From Toxoplasma gondii ME49 (Eukaryota > Apicomplexa > Conoidasida > Eucoccidiorida > Sarcocystidae), in contig NC_031479.1 in the NCBI RefSeq assembly GCF_000006565.2, positions 1,488,001-1,552,000 of the forward strand: a stretch of 64,000 bases of DNA, read 5' to 3'. The notes under the pieces were generated by a model. That model searched no databases, had not been told where the DNA came from, and saw only the letters and a list, made by a program, of their open reading frames with translations. The stretch's first letter is position 1, and every line of letters begins with the position of its first letter. Shown in pieces: positions 47,794 to 61,115 of the stretch. The translations under genes were made by a program, and so were the position numbers.

Positions 47794-50700
47794 CGACGGA
47801 TCTGCTGAGGCGTCCCAGTGCGCCGAGACACTCTCCAAGAGCGGCTGAGGAAACGCGGAGCTCTTTCTTTGTTGAGAAAGACAAAAACTCCACAAAGAGA
47901 GAGCTTTTTTTCCGGCGATCTGGTTTCTGGTCTGCAGTCTGGACTGGCTGACGTGCTGATCGAGAGAATGCGAAAAACAACATAGCCCAAGTCACAGATT
48001 GAACCGTTGGAACCGCCGCGAGACTTGCTCTGTGTCTACAAAACAGCGAAACACAAGATGCCGTGTTCGAGCTCCGAAAACGTGCTTCCTTTCCCATCCC
48101 TTCGCTTGGCGCATGCACTTCAAACACCTTCACTCTCCAATCCGAAAAGGTCCTTTAGGCACCGCACCCGTCGACGCCGCCATGTGGCTAGGCGGAAGGT
48201 CGACTCCTGGCAGGCCTGTGAGCTCAGCAAGCTCAGCCGGAGATATGTCCCTGCACGGAGCAGAAAATGGAAAAACGACACTTGGCAAGAAGTGCAGAAA
48301 CGACACAAATCAAGGACTGTCCGTAGACTGCGAGAGATGTCTTAATTCCACCAGGCTCCCTTCGTGGGAGAGGCAGAGACTCTTTTTTCCATCCCTATAC
48401 ATCTTTTCAAGCGACTGCGTTTTTTACTATGCGCCACGAGATGGACACCAACCATAAAGTGTGGCACACGGTCGCTAAGTGAAAGTGCGCGTACTCTACT
48501 CCACCATGAGTTTTTTTCTTGCAAGTCACTCTAGCATGTTATCAACGAAAGCACCCGCATCGGAGCAACGCCAGTGCGAACAGAAACACCCTTCACGAAA
48601 AGAACAGTGTACTCAAGAGAACTCCAGCCGTCATACCCAAGTGGATACAGTCAACGGCACACAACCATCGAAGTCCACTTTCTGAAACCGAAACCAAAAA
48701 CGGCCACTGCCGTCACTTGCTTCTACATCTGTTGCCCCACCTTCTGAGGAAGTCCTAGACAGACGCTCATGCGTATCGAAACCTGTGATTGGGAACTGTG
48801 ACTCGGCAGTTTTTCGCGTCAGACAATGGAGATACAGCTATTTGTCTTGTCCACCGCACTCGGCTTACACTCGAGAAAGGCGCATGGCTTCTCCGAAACT
48901 CTTAGCGAACATGAGGCTCTGAAGGCGAACAACGAGACACTCCACAAACCTTTTTTCAACATCAGAAACAGCGAATTCCACCGTACATCTGCCACACTGT
49001 CTTATCGCCGTGGAGAGACTTCAGCTGGGGCTTAGCGACCATTCTACGAGAGACAGTTCCGACCACAGAACCATGACTTTGCACTCTCAGCGGTTCCTGA
49101 CAGATCCACGACTCACGGATATCTTTCAGTTCTACCCTGTATTAGGTGATTTGGTCATTTCGGATTCGGTTTCACACTGTCTTTTACCCGATCTAATACT
49201 CTGGCGTCTTTCGTTTATAGGGATCTAGGAATGCATCTCAAGTTTCATGTGCCTTAGGCGACAGCGCTCCGTAGTTGCCTGCTTGCACGGAAACTCTTTT
49301 TTCTGCGAACACGTCAAGAGACTCGTCCTTCCTCGAAAACCAATCCATGTAAGTCTGCAACGCTGACAACATCTGCTCTAAAATCATGTTTAACTTGTGA
49401 AACATTCTTAAAAATAGAGATCCTTATCGAGTAAAACAACGCCGGCAATGCTTGTTCCGCCACTGTTAAGAGGCAACGCTGCGGGCGTGGAGGCACTGCG
49501 ATAAAACGAAGGATCACTTTTAGAAATCCGCGAACTCACTTCAGCGCTCCTAGGTCGCTTGCTGAAATGTTGCTTCCCCTGCCTGCATGCCACGACAAGC
49601 CACAGAGAAGGAGATGTCCATCCCAGAGCACTTGATGCAGTTGTTGAATTGGAATGAGACTGGTCTTCAGGAGATCGCATTTTCCTCTAATTCCATTTGT
49701 CCTTGCTTGGGGTGGCAGAACTGGAGTTCATCGGGAGTAGCGGGAGCTATTCCTCATCACTCCCCTCCTACTCAGGACTCGACAGAAGCGGATTTCTCTG
49801 TTTCATTCTTCACACAAATGACACAGTGAACTCTCACGGGAAAACCCAGAAACTCTGATCTGCCGACGACCCAGAGTTCGCTGTCGAGTCAGACCTGGTC
49901 GGCTAAAACATGCATCCCGCCGTCTCCGTTTTTTTTGCTGAAAGCCTCGCCATGCATGCGACTACGCTTCGAGTGTGACGACAGGCCGCCTTGTTCATCT
50001 TGTAACAAGAAAATAGACGTAGAAGACGGAGGATTCTAGAGACGAAACCATTTAAAAATGTTATCACCACAACGGAAGATGCACTCTAGAAAAGTGGATT
50101 TCCTGATGGCGAAAGGTTTTGCGACTGGACCTCATATCAGAGATTCAGAGGAGTAGCAAAAAGGACTTCCAAGAAACACAGCGTCTGTACACTTCACCCG
50201 AATAACACACAGAATGCTCTACAGTTGCGTCTTCGCTTCCGCTGTTCCCCCACAACGTCGCGCGACAAACGCTCGCCTCAACTCTGCTTTCTGTTTCCAT
50301 CCCCTCCGATGAAATGTGTCTCGGAGTTGACCAAAGAACATTTTTCGTACGCACTCACTTCCATGCATGCATCAGGAGATTGGAGGCCCGTGCGCCAACG
50401 GCGCGCACAACTGCCGGCACCTGCATGCAGAGCGGGGAGGTCGAATGAAAAAACGAAGAGTCTTTGGCAGAAACAACGAAGGTGCACCCGCAGAGACGAA
50501 TTAAATGGGGCAAAAGAAGACAGAGTCATTTGCGCGAATGTGCGACCTCCCTTGAACAAGAGCTGGAGAGCGCGCTAACTCTGAACGGAGAGGTCCCCGC
50601 TCTCGACTCGGAAAACTTTTTCTTCTCAGGCATTGCTGGACCTCTGCTCGCGCATTTCTCGGACAAATTCAAAAACGCATGCGCCACTCCGATGTGGGAA

Positions 50701-51113
50701 ATCGGGTCCGACGTGGACTCGACGGCAATCCACTTCCTGGGAGCTAGCGCTCACATGCGTAAAAATAAAGAGTTATAATTCACGAAAAACCTGTATCACG
50801 GCCCTCCAGTAAAAGTGTGATCTACCGTTGCGCTACTCGCCTTTTTCTTGCTTCTTGAGGTCTGGCACTGTTTCCAGAAAGAGTCAAATTCTGAAATTTG
50901 AAACTTAATCAACCAAGTAAATATCGAAGTAAATATTGATGAAAGCTGTAAAACAACATCTACTAAATGACACGAATACACAGCCACCGCTCTACTTCAT
51001 CAACGCAAGTTCAGTTCACCTTCTCACATATATACAGAAATATGAGAAAAAGTGTTTGCATTCATTGTATACAAGTGTGTTTATCTATGTACGTGCGTCC
51101 ATCTATATTTATT

Positions 51114-51143
51114 ACATATATATACACATATACATATACATAT

Positions 51144-51174
<31 letters not shown>

Positions 51175-51177
51175 TAT
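51114..51177. repeat. TA/CATA microsatellite
   Basis: About 64 bases of alternating ATACATATA and pure TA units, some 250 bases beyond the 3' end of the NELF-B-like coding region. Confidence 0.9.
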
Positions 51178-51419
51178 CTGCTTGTTGGCTTCCACTGAGT
51201 TTGTGGCTTCCGACGCGGCACAAAGCCTGTCTCAGGGAGAGACGAAAACTGCAGACACACGGCTGAAGCATGCCGTCGCCCCCTGCTGCACTACCTACCA
51301 GAGAGCGACAAAAGCACCTGCAGTCTCACTTTCACAGTAGCCACAAATCTTGGCAACTTTGCTTTGTTTTCATGCAGAGCGCCCAGGATGGGCAGCCGCG
51401 TTCTCTTTTTTTCTCTCTT

Positions 51420-54400
51420 TTATCCCACTAACTCGTAGGACAGCATGGCGCGATTGACTTCCGTTGTTTCGCCTTGCAGCGTCGACCACACCTGGAGTTT
51501 GACTGAGTTGTCGCTTGTTCTCTCTGTTTGCATCGCATCTGAGTCTCGCTTACCTTGAGGAGGTCGACGGTGAACTGCAGAAAGAGAGGATGGCGTTCCG
51601 CGAGGAGACTCAACAGCTTCGTCAACTCCACCAAGACATTCGGCCAGAAAAATCCGGGAGGCATGCTCTCTGCAGATCCTCCTTCTCTGTCGAGCGGACT
51701 CCCTGGGACATCATCCTGTGCACAAAAGCAGCAGAAGAAAAGCGAACGGCCGAACTCCAGAGCTCCTCCTCAGACGTCTACGTTTCACGCTTCAAACGCA
51801 GGACTCCGTGATCTCAGCAACCGCTGGAGAAGCCGAACTTCCGACGGGGGTGTCTGTACCCCCTGCGCTTCTTCCAGAGCACAACGGGCGTCTTTCAAAA
51901 GCAAACGCAACGCTTTTCCCTCCTTGAAGACACAGAAAGAGAGAGGAAGAGAAAGAGAGAAAAGAAAGAGAAAAGAGAGAAAAGAAAGAGAAACTGGCCC
52001 CTGCACTCCGCCAGTCCCCCTTTCGCTCGCCAGACTTTTTGACAAGCCGTGACTGCAGCTCACTCCGTCGTGCGGCAGAGACGCCAGGCGAACGAAAGTT
52101 CGCAGGGTCATGAGGAAGAGCCAGTCGACTTCTGCGAGAGAAAGGAGACGACCCCGCGAAACTTTCTTCTCAGGTGCTTTGGAGTCTCGACTTGCATGTG
52201 ACTCTGTCTCCTCGCTGTTCTCAGCGGCTCCCTCCGACTCCCTGCCTGTCTTCTCCGACGAGAGAAGAAGCAGCGTCTGAGCCTGGGACGCGACGCGGCG
52301 GAGAATGCTGTGCTGGAGAGCGCGAAAAGCTTCGGACTTGGAGGTGAGTGGCAGAAGACACGTGAGAACCTACACACACACAGAACATGCCCACAGAGAC
52401 AAGACGTTTCCAGAAAGAAGGTGAAGCCACAAAAAAGAAGGAGACTCTCGGCCGTCGCTTGGCACTCGTCGCGGCGACTTCAAGGTTGCTCGGTGAAGCT
52501 TCCAACAGGTCGATACACTCCCGCGGAGCGATAGAAAGAAAGGCCCTCTACTGTCCATACACCTGCTGCGGCTCGGCGCTTGGCTAGCCAAAAAGTCGCA
52601 GAAAAGGCGTCTTTGTCCCCGACTCTGCCCTCGCCTTTGAAACCCATTTCCCCCCCCAAAACACAGGCTTCTGAGTCCCGCTGGACGTCCCTTAGGTCAG
52701 GCGAAACAGAGTGAGTGCAGCGAAAAGGTTCGGACTGACACCTGAGATGTGTGGCTCTTCTCGGAAGCCACTGACGCGTTCGAGTCCCCCTGTTTTCCGC
52801 CATAAAAAACTCTCCCGTCTCCGCAACTCACCAGCCTGGCCAGCACAATTTCTGTTCGCCCTGCAACGAGGAGTCTTCGACAGACACCTTCGTCCCCGCA
52901 GTTCTGCACAGCCGCGCGAAATCTCGCGCAAAATGCCACCACGCCTCCGGTCCCGGCTGTCGCGACTGCTGCCCCCTTGGCCAGAGGAGGGAGACTGAGG
53001 CGGGTCTGGCCTTCTCGCGGACTCGCGGCAACTGGCGGGAGAGGCTTCCCTAGCAGGTTCGCCAGGAGCGCGTCTGCAGTCTCAGAGGCCTTTTCTCCCA
53101 CTGGCACATTCTCTACAGGGTGCGCAGGTGGAGAGACACCCGCTGCGAGAGGCTGCGGCTCTCCGGTGTTCTCGCTGTCTTCCTCCTTGCAGCGCCCAGA
53201 GTCCGGACGCGAGCCTTGCGTTGCGGCCGCCAGGCCACTCTCGCCGGGATGCGGGAGCGTGAGCGCCGCAATGGTCGCGGAGAGACAGTCGAGAGGGATA
53301 TGCGCGTCCTGGAGACCCTCTTCTTCTGTCGACGCATGGCCTCCGCGGGGCAGGTCCGGCGCACCCAGTCCAGGCAACCACGCACCCGCCGCCTCTCGAG
53401 CAAGCTCTCGAAGTCGATCCTTCAGAAGGGCACCCTGGGGAGTCTTCAAGCCGCCGACAATCGCTGCAGCTCGTTGACTGTCTGGCGCGCCCGCCGTCCC
53501 CGACTCGCAAGGCAGCGTCTCCAGGAGCGCAGCCGGTTTGGAAGGAACGGCGCGCAGCTTGAGCGCGTTGTCTTCGGCGCTCCAACTCGCTGAGGCAGAG
53601 AGCAAGTCGCACTCGCTGCCCGCGAGTGCAGCTGCTGCGACTGCCTCGGCCAGCGAACAGTTTCGCTCTTCCGAACTCGCAGTGGCTGCGGCGCGGGCGA
53701 GGTCGAAGAAGGCCTGCAGACGCTGCGTGCTCTGCGTGTACAGGGCGCTGTGGAAGCGCGGGAGGTAGGCGGAGAGAAACGACTGGGTGCTCGTCAAGTC
53801 CTCCAAAGAGCGCCAAAACAAACCTGTCTTTACGGGTGGACGCGGAGACACACACTCGGTCGGCGGCACCCCCAGAGATCCAGAGAAAGTCGAGGAACTT
53901 CCTGCCGCGTACGCCACCAGCTTCGAGAGAGGAATGTCCAGGCCGCCTCCCGCCTTTCGACGCTTCTGACGAGGATCGTCAGGCGCCTTTCCACCTGGAA
54001 GCCGATCAGCTTCCACACTGCCCAAGTCTCGCTTCTGGAGTCGACAACTCCCTGGCCCAGGCGGTCCGAGTGCGCGTACACCTGGGGAGGGCGGACACGG
54101 CGGGAAGCCGACGGAGCCTTCGCGCTCGGGCGGAAGAGACGGGGAGGTAGTCGAGGGCGGCGCGCTTTGAAAAGAAGGTCCTGGAAAGCCTGGAAAATTG
54201 CTCCCGAGCGTCCCGGCAGAGGTGAACGCGTCTCCTCCGGGAGCCGCCGCCGCTCGGAGTGACAGCGAAGACGGCAGGGATGCAGCAGGTCCAACGTCCG
54301 AGGAGTTCTGTGCACTCGCCACCTCGTCCGGACCCGCAAGTTTTCTCTCACGAACATCCTCCCCATCTTCACCTGAAACGTGGACCCCCTGCCGCAAAGA

Positions 54401-57400
54401 CATCTGAGTTGAACTTGTCTCCCTTGAAGGCCCCAGAGTTCTCAAAGTCTCCAGGCTGAACGATTCTCGACGCCCAGCAGGGGAGGGATGGGAAGACGAG
54501 ACACACGGCGAAGGCTCTTCATGCGAGCGCGCAGACGACGCAGGCGTTGCAGCAGCAGGCGCGGCTTCCAGCGAAACCGCAGGATCCAGAGAGAGGGGAA
54601 GAGCGGGTGCACCCACACTCGCCGACGGAGACAGCGGGGCTGTGGGATGGACTGCAGAACTGCTCTGCAGTTGAAAGGCGTTCGACGCCTGAGAGTTCGT
54701 TTGACCGGAGGGTCGCGACTCGAGGATGAACTTCGTGAGCCCGACGTAGGGCGCCGACAGACCCAGGACGGCGAAGGCTCGCCAGATCCGTTCCTGACTT
54801 CGAAAGATCAAAGGGTGGAAGTCTGGCCGGTAGAAAGCGAAGGCCAGCGCCTCGGCGACCGCTTGGAGGAAGAGCGGATGCATGCAGATGAGGCAGACAT
54901 CGAGCAAGTCGTTGCTCGACTTGATGTGCAGACCCTTCTCAGCAGTCTCTGCTGTCGGAGTCGAGACAGTCTTCGCCGGTTTCAAGAGGTCGTCGCGCCG
55001 CCGGAGACTCTCCCGCGAATTCGTTCCCGTTTTAATCACTTCTGCCACAAGAGTAACCAAAGCCCAGGACGCGTCCACGCTCCGCATCTCTGCGTCGTCG
55101 CAGTGGAATCTGTCGCGGTACCCCACAGCCAGCAAACACCGCAGATGACTCCACTGACACTCCGCCTGCGGCCACAGCCGCGCCGCGAGCCGAGCGCGAG
55201 AAACGCACGACTTCCTTCCTCCAGAGTCTTTCGAATCGCAGCTTCTTTCTTTGCCCGGCCCAAGTTCCAGTGCGGCTCCTCGGCTTCCCCGTGAGCCTCC
55301 TTGATCTCTTTCTCCGCGCTGCTCTCTCTCTTGTCTGTCTCCGTTCGATCCCTTCTGCCCGCCTCCGTCCGGTGCACATTCGTCGCCTTGGCTGAAGCCG
55401 TCGACGCCTCCCTCGCGCTCGGGGAGAAGCAGGCTCGACGCGGCCTGTTTGTCCTTGTTGTCGCCGTCGTCCGCCGGTGTACATACACCCGAATCCGGGT
55501 CGCTGTTCGCACTCACTTCGGCCGGCCCTGGCGACTGAGGAAGGCCAGAGCGCGACTGCGACTTGGAAGTTCCAGCAAGCGACTTAACAAGCGGCGCCTC
55601 GAGCTTCTTCTCCGGAGAAGAAACTCGAGGCGCCACACAACGTCGAGGAAACCCCGACGCCGCCTCCGCGCCGTCAGCCATGCGAACGATCGGAATATAG
55701 TGTCCGCCGGCTGCGCCTCCCCAGCCTTTCTCGCCTCCAGAAGGAAGGAGTGCAGGGCCCGCGAGTTGCGCGTTCTTCCCAGCTTTCGTTCGCAAGTCAA
55801 TCACGTATTCGCGCGGCGGGAGAAGCGACAGAATGAACTTGAGTCGAAGGAACAACATGAGAAGACTGTAGATCGCAGGGTTCCCGTCCACCAGATCCAA
55901 AAGTCTCTGAATGTGCTTCTCGAGAAGCTCGCCGGGAGACGCACCCTCGATAACCGTCTCCTCGATTCCGGAAAAAGAACTATCCAGTCCTCGAGAAGAG
56001 CCTTCTTGTCTGCCAAGGCCGGGCACAAGGCGCCCCGAGCTCTTCTCTCCCCCCAGCTCCTTCGAACACGCAGGCGCAGAGAGAGACAGCGGCCCTTTGG
56101 GGTCGCGGGCGGAGACCCCCGAGGTCGCGTTCAGAATGGCGACGCATGCGTCGAGTTCGTCTGACACCTCTGCGAAGAATTTCCAGGGTTGCTGAAGCCA
56201 AATCAAGTGCTTCGTTTGCGTGTGAGCAATCTTGTAGAAGTCGCGAGCTGCCGGTGTGTCGTCGAGAAGGAGTTTGAGCACTGCGGGCGGCAGCGGCAGC
56301 GGCTGAAGCGCGTCGACCATCGCGGCGAGAATCGGCTGGAGAGGGCGGACCTGAAACATCGGTGCGAGTCGGTTCACTGCTCTGTACAGCAAGTCGATCG
56401 CGCGTAGAGCCTCGTGGTCTGTGCGCTCGCCGTCCGTCGGCGGTTGCGGCAGACCTCCGCCGAGGCGCCTCTCGCCTCCCGTCTCTTCTTCCTCGGCAAA
56501 CAAGGCTTTCTGCTCCTCGCAGCCTTGGCCAGCAGAGCCCTGAGCCGCGCGAGCCTCCGACCCGGGCGCCTGCGCGCCAAACCTCTTCGCCGCCTCTGCT
56601 GCGTTCTTCTCGGCTCCTTCTTCGGAGAGCCAGTCGCTCCAGACTGTCTCTCCATGAGGTCCGAGGTGGGGGACGACGCGGGCCTTGAGCCGGGCGAGGT
56701 CGACGCCTTCGCGGTCGGGACTGTCGCCCGCGAGTTTCGCGCATGCGCCGCGTCGGGTGTCTCCGAAGAAGCGACGCAGCACGCTCCGGAGCTTGAGCGC
56801 GCGCAGAATCAGCTTCGGTCTCAACGCCGTCTCGAAGACGCCCCGGTAGGTCGCGTTTCGCTTCACGCCCATCGCCCTCAGCAGCGAGACGAGTGCCGCC
56901 GCCCGCGAGTCTCCCAATCCCTGCGTCGCCTGCCAGCGGCGACACACGACCAGGGCCGGAGAGACGTTGGAGAGAAGCGGAGGCGAACCTCGAGAACAGT
57001 CTCCTCCAGAAGACCATGCAGAGTGCGGGGCGACAGGAGACGAAGACGTTGGGAGGAAGGCCACTGGATGCGTCGAAGAACTCGTAGGAGGGAGAGTCAC
57101 GGCAGCTGCGCTAGGAAACAAAGACGCTGGACTCGACAACGTCGACGGGAGGTCATTGGGAGCAGAGAAAGAAGAAAACGCCGCCTTTGCCGGACAAGGA
57201 GAACTCGACAGACGGGGATCGCTCGACGAAGACGACTGGACCGTCGACGCGCACGACGGCCTGCTCAGCATGTACGCCTCTGTGAAGAATCGACACGCAT
57301 GAAAAGTACGCAAGGGCGCAAGTGAGACAACCCCGTTTTCGTGACTCTGTGATTCACCCGCGGCCCGTTCTCGAGAAACACCCACGAGCGCCTCCTGTCC

Positions 57401-58736
57401 TGCTTTACGCGTGGACGAGGCGTCAAGGGTGTGCCAAGAACGGCCTCAAATCACGCGCAACTGCGATGAAAAGAGGCTCGAAGCAGTTCCTCTCGCTTGA
57501 TTACAATCAACAGGAGACCGACAAGGAACGACAAACATGCAACCCAGTGAAAAGGCACACCAAGATGCAAAAAAAAGACGAAAAACGCACAGAGTTCCTT
57601 ATCTGAGATACTGACAGCCGCCACGGTGCTCTGTATACACAGACGGATATACACCGGCATTTACAATTATATCTCGTTGTATTTTTACTTATAATACATA
57701 CATATATTTGTACATGCTTGTATTCAGCGGTGTTTGTTGGGATCATGAGGCGCGTTTAAGTGAACGGGTGGTTTTCGACGAGACGTCGCTCTTCGCAGAA
57801 ACCTTCGGGCAAGACCAGAGATAAAGACTCACGTTCGAAGAACTGGCGTAGCGCCTGTTTGCCGGCGGGTCCGCAGTGAAGGCCTTCGGGAGGCTGAAGC
57901 TGGAACAGCAGTTGCTGTTGTCTCTGTTGTTGTTGCTGCTGAAGTTCCTCGAGCAGCTGTCCGTACTGCTGCTGCATTTCCTTGACTGTCGCTTTTTCTT
58001 GAAGCAACTGCATGCGTCGTTGTTCCAGCAGTTGCAGTCGACCACCTCCGCCGCCTTCGTCCTCCAAACCCCCCCCGCCCTCTGCACAGATGAGGCTTGA
58101 GGCCTCTCTGTTTATCTCCTCTCCACCTCGCGGCTTCTCTGCAAAGCACACCTTCCTCTCTCCTCCCTCTCCTCTGTCTCTTCTCTCCGGTCTCTCGGTC
58201 CTGTCTCCTGCGTCTGCTCGGTCTCCGTCTGGCGCGGCCGCGGTGAGCGTCGTAGGTCTTCGAGACGGCGGCTCTGCGAAGATTCGGTGACTCGAGAGAC
58301 CGCGCATCTCCAACTCAGCTTCAGATCGAGAACTGAGGAGAGCGCAAGTTGCGGAGACCTGCGGACCTGCGGGGGAAGCCAGTTCCTTTGAAGCCTGGGT
58401 CGCGGCCGCGGAGCGCGGGAACGCCGCTGGACATAGCCCACCCTCCTGGAATGTAGAGACACCAGGGAGGGGAACGCCTCGCGGGGAGGCAGGAAGAGAC
58501 GTACGGACTTCCTCCGCTGAAAAACGAAACTCTCCTCCGTGTGGGGGCAGAAGAGAAGATGCGTGAGGTTCGCGGAGCGCGGCAGCAGAAACGCGCTGAA
58601 GCTCAGCCTCCAGCTGGGCTTCTTTCTGTCGGAGAAACGCGAGGCGCTCTGCGAGCTGCTCGTGCTGCTGCAGATGCTGCTGCTTCCAGGCACCAGATGC
58701 GCCCTGCAGGAAATCTGCGCTCCAACCACTCGTCAT
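51420..58736 (-). CDS. NELFB: COBRA1/NELF-B-like protein with Gln-rich N-terminal exon (5 exons, about 1,936 aa)
   Basis: Exons on the minus strand: 57833-58736, 52832-57279, 52064-52336, 51554-51667, 51420-51491. In animals NELF-B (COBRA1) is the helical-repeat subunit of the negative elongation factor that holds RNA polymerase II near promoters. Similarity to human NELF-B, from memory, runs in order: MGVKRNATYRGVFETAL; PLQPILAAMVDALQPLPLPP; LLLDDTPAARDFYKIAHTQT with IWLQQPWKFFAEVSDELDAC; IYSLLMLFLRLKFILSLLP; WSHLRCLLAVGYRDRF; MHPLFLQAVAEALAFAF; VLARLSEAFRALQHSIL; and VLVELTKLLSLLAERHP. Long Ser/Pro/Ala/Gly-rich inserts make it over three times the human length (580 aa). The first exon encodes a coiled-coil start (QLAERLAFLRQKEAQLEAEL) and a Gln run, and ends at GAAC before GTGAGT; it joins in frame to the acceptor TTCTTCACAG at 57280. 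If that join is wrong, the second exon starts at ATG 57271 and the first is a separate 326-aa gene ending at 57756. Confidence 0.78.
51926..51994. repeat. Purine-rich AGAAAGAG tract in NELF-B-like intron 3
   Basis: An almost pure A/G run built of GAGAGAAAAGAAAGAG-like units. On the gene's strand it is a pyrimidine tract inside the intron between exons 3 and 4 of the NELF-B-like gene, upstream of the acceptor at 51668. Confidence 0.8.
55476..55489. repeat. 14-bp palindrome GGTGTACATACACC inside NELF-B-like exon 2
   Basis: The same palindrome as at 47780, here inside protein-coding sequence, in one of the low-complexity inserts (encoding G-V-C-T-P on the minus strand). Confidence 0.6.
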
Positions 58737-58879
58737 TCTCGACAGCGACGCCGAAAGTCTCGCAGCCGCGACAGGAAGGCGGACGGCAAGAGACGTAGCG
58801 TGACACCCCGAGCGAAACAGGCTGTTCGCACGGTCGTCGAAGTCGAAAATTCAAAGTGAGATCCCGCTTCGCTTTCCAC

Positions 58880-58886
58880 TGAGACG
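58880..58886 (+). promoter_or_regulatory. WGAGACG-type promoter heptamer upstream of the NELF-B-like start
   Basis: TGAGACG lies about 145 bases before the proposed start codon at 58736 (the gene runs on the minus strand). WGAGACG was described as an orientation-independent promoter element of T. gondii dense-granule genes. A single 7-base match can be chance. Confidence 0.3.
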
Positions 58887-60845
58887 CACGGCGCCGACGG
58901 GCAGGCCTTGGATACGAAACGAAGCAACGGCAAAGTACGCCGCGCCCGCGATGCCGATGCAGGTTCGAAACGCGATTTTGAGATGGGAAACACGGAACTT
59001 TGACAATGGAAGGCTCGCACCACGAGGAGCTACTGAAGTGAAGAGAGAAAGGAAAACAAGGGCAGACCACGAGCGCCCGTCCGCGGAGAAAATGCTGGGG
59101 CGCGCAGATCCCTGCAGAACCAGCTAACCGTTGCGACTTCAGAACCGTTGAAGAAATAAATTACAGAGGCTGGAGTCGGTTGGGGGAAAAAAACAAACGT
59201 CGACGATCTCGAGCTGCTTGTGAGGAGACGGGCAAAGAAACGCGGCGGACAGGCACCCGAGGGGTGAGACTTCTGGGAAGTCTAGAGAGCGGTTAAGGCG
59301 CCCTGTCACTCTTTTATGGAAAACGCAGTGTCTCGACGCCAGACAATCCACGTGCTTTCGAGAAAGTCAACGGAAAGTCACTTTTTTCTACGACGCAAAA
59401 GGCCAAAGGACTGAGCTTTTTTTCCAGATGCTCCTCGAAAGCCGACAACAACGCAAGCGGCAGTACACACACACATAGAGGGCACGCGACAGCCCGATGA
59501 AGAAGGCGCAGTCATTTGTTTTGTAGACAGACTTCGCTCCCCCCATTCATTCGAGTGGAAGCCCTGACTGGAAAACCGGAAAAATGCCGATAGCCCGTGG
59601 TAAACGCCGTTTAGGGTTCGCGGCCACGGGCCTTTCGACTAAATTCGCGAACGCATGTGCAAGGTTCTGGCGCACAAACCCCGCGTTTCTCGTCTCCTGT
59701 TCGCCCTTACGCTTTTCCAGCCACTGCTCTCTTCTGGAAAAGAGTCATTTTGTGCAGTTCGTTCCCGAAGTCTTGCAGAATCTCTGACACGCGACTTGCA
59801 CAAGCTTCCGGACACCCGGCACTGCCGGGTTTACACACGACCCATTCTGGCATCCACACGGGAGAAAAACTCGGTAAAGCTTTGTAAGAGAAGGGTACGG
59901 AACTAACTGCAAAAGCGACTTGCGCAAAGGAAAAGAAAACGACGCAGTTTGCCCTCCTTCGAGGAGAATGACGTGCATGCACGAACAACGAGGGAACATG
60001 CACGCAGAACAGCACCTCAACACCGCGTCCACAGGTGCTCGCGGCAAGAAAACCTTTTCCTTGCTGAAAGTGCTGGATTTCGATGTCCTACCGTTTGTTC
60101 TTGTTTCTTGGAACGCTGCAGTCATTGCTAGAGTTGTAGGAGTTAATTACGCACAAACCGGACAAGAAAGCCTCTAAAAGAAAGAAGCTCCATAGGCACC
60201 TCGCAACGCAGTCCGCGCAAAGGCAACCACATCTCTACCGTTTTCTTGGCAGTAATGTAAGGAAGAACCATTCGAAAGTCGTGCCTGAGTAAATTTCTCG
60301 TAACAAAAGTCATACCCGAACAACCGGTGGTAAAGGTCAACCGAGAACTATCTATACGTACGAAGCGTGGAAAGGCAAGCTGTTGATACAAGTGGTACGG
60401 TCGCGGGAAAAGAACGCGTTTCTTCGTGTTCTTGCTTTGAGGCACAAACGGCAAGACGCTTTCCCTCAGAGAAACAATTGAAGCAGAAAACGAAAGAGAG
60501 AGCGATGGAATCGGCGGCAAAGACGAAAACTCCCGTCGGGTTCAGTGGCTGCTTGCAAAGGAAACTCATTGGAAACAGTGCATGCAAAGGACTTTCAACA
60601 CTAGTGTGCATTTTCGAGAGTTCGACATCGAGTGAGAGAAGTAGCAGCAGGCCGCGATTCGAGGATGGCGCGTGCGTCAACAGCCTCCTTGGAATTCCTG
60701 CACACTGCAACTCGCGAACACAGTCACCAATCACTGAATACGGACGCATGGTATTCCTCATTTAACCTCGCATTGCTCTGTTTCTTTGATAGTCGATGTT
60801 TCGGCGAGGAGGTCTTCAGAGTGCACTTCCTCGGAGCATAGAGGT

Positions 60846-61115
60846 GGATACACACAGGCAACGATCCAGAGATGATAGAAATAGCCACAGACGCAGGTAT
60901 GACAGAGATAGGTACAGATGCACGCATGCCGTGAGGCGACATACAGAGAAGCAGACACGGATACAGACAGATAAAGATACACGTATGAGATGAAATGGTA
61001 GAGACAGATGCAGATATGCCATAAATAGATACGAACAGATGCATACACAGCAGTAAATAGAGATATACAGAAGCAAACATGGATATAGATAGATAACGAT
61101 GCATTTAGAGAGACA
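60846..61115. repeat. Degenerate ATACAGA/AGATGCA-type satellite-like repeat
   Basis: About 270 bases are built from loosely repeated strings such as GATACAGA, AGATGCA, ACAGATGCA and GATAGATA. One strand is strongly purine-biased; the other strand gives an open frame of monotonous Ser/Ile/Leu/Tyr/Cys content, which I take as a by-product of the repeat. Confidence 0.65.

Larger units (their letters stand above)
44234..51419. other. Long non-coding stretch between convergent METTL17 and NELF-B-like genes
   Basis: About 7.2 kb with no supported protein gene. It contains the cox3-like mitochondrial insertion (45193-45490), a copy of the 14-bp palindrome (47780) and a TA microsatellite (51114-51177). 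The part from 46700 to 50800 is less AT-rich and has open frames of 60-210 codons on both strands (for example 46957-47565), but they lack motifs, good start contexts or splice continuity. Confidence 0.4.

Noticed and set aside
53082..57325. Several long frames on both strands overlapping the NELF-B-like exon (for example 56414-57325 plus and 55980-57017 minus)
   Set aside because: They are Arg-rich shadows of a GC-rich coding region; only the minus frame of 52832-57279 has family motifs, consistent splice joins and plausible composition.
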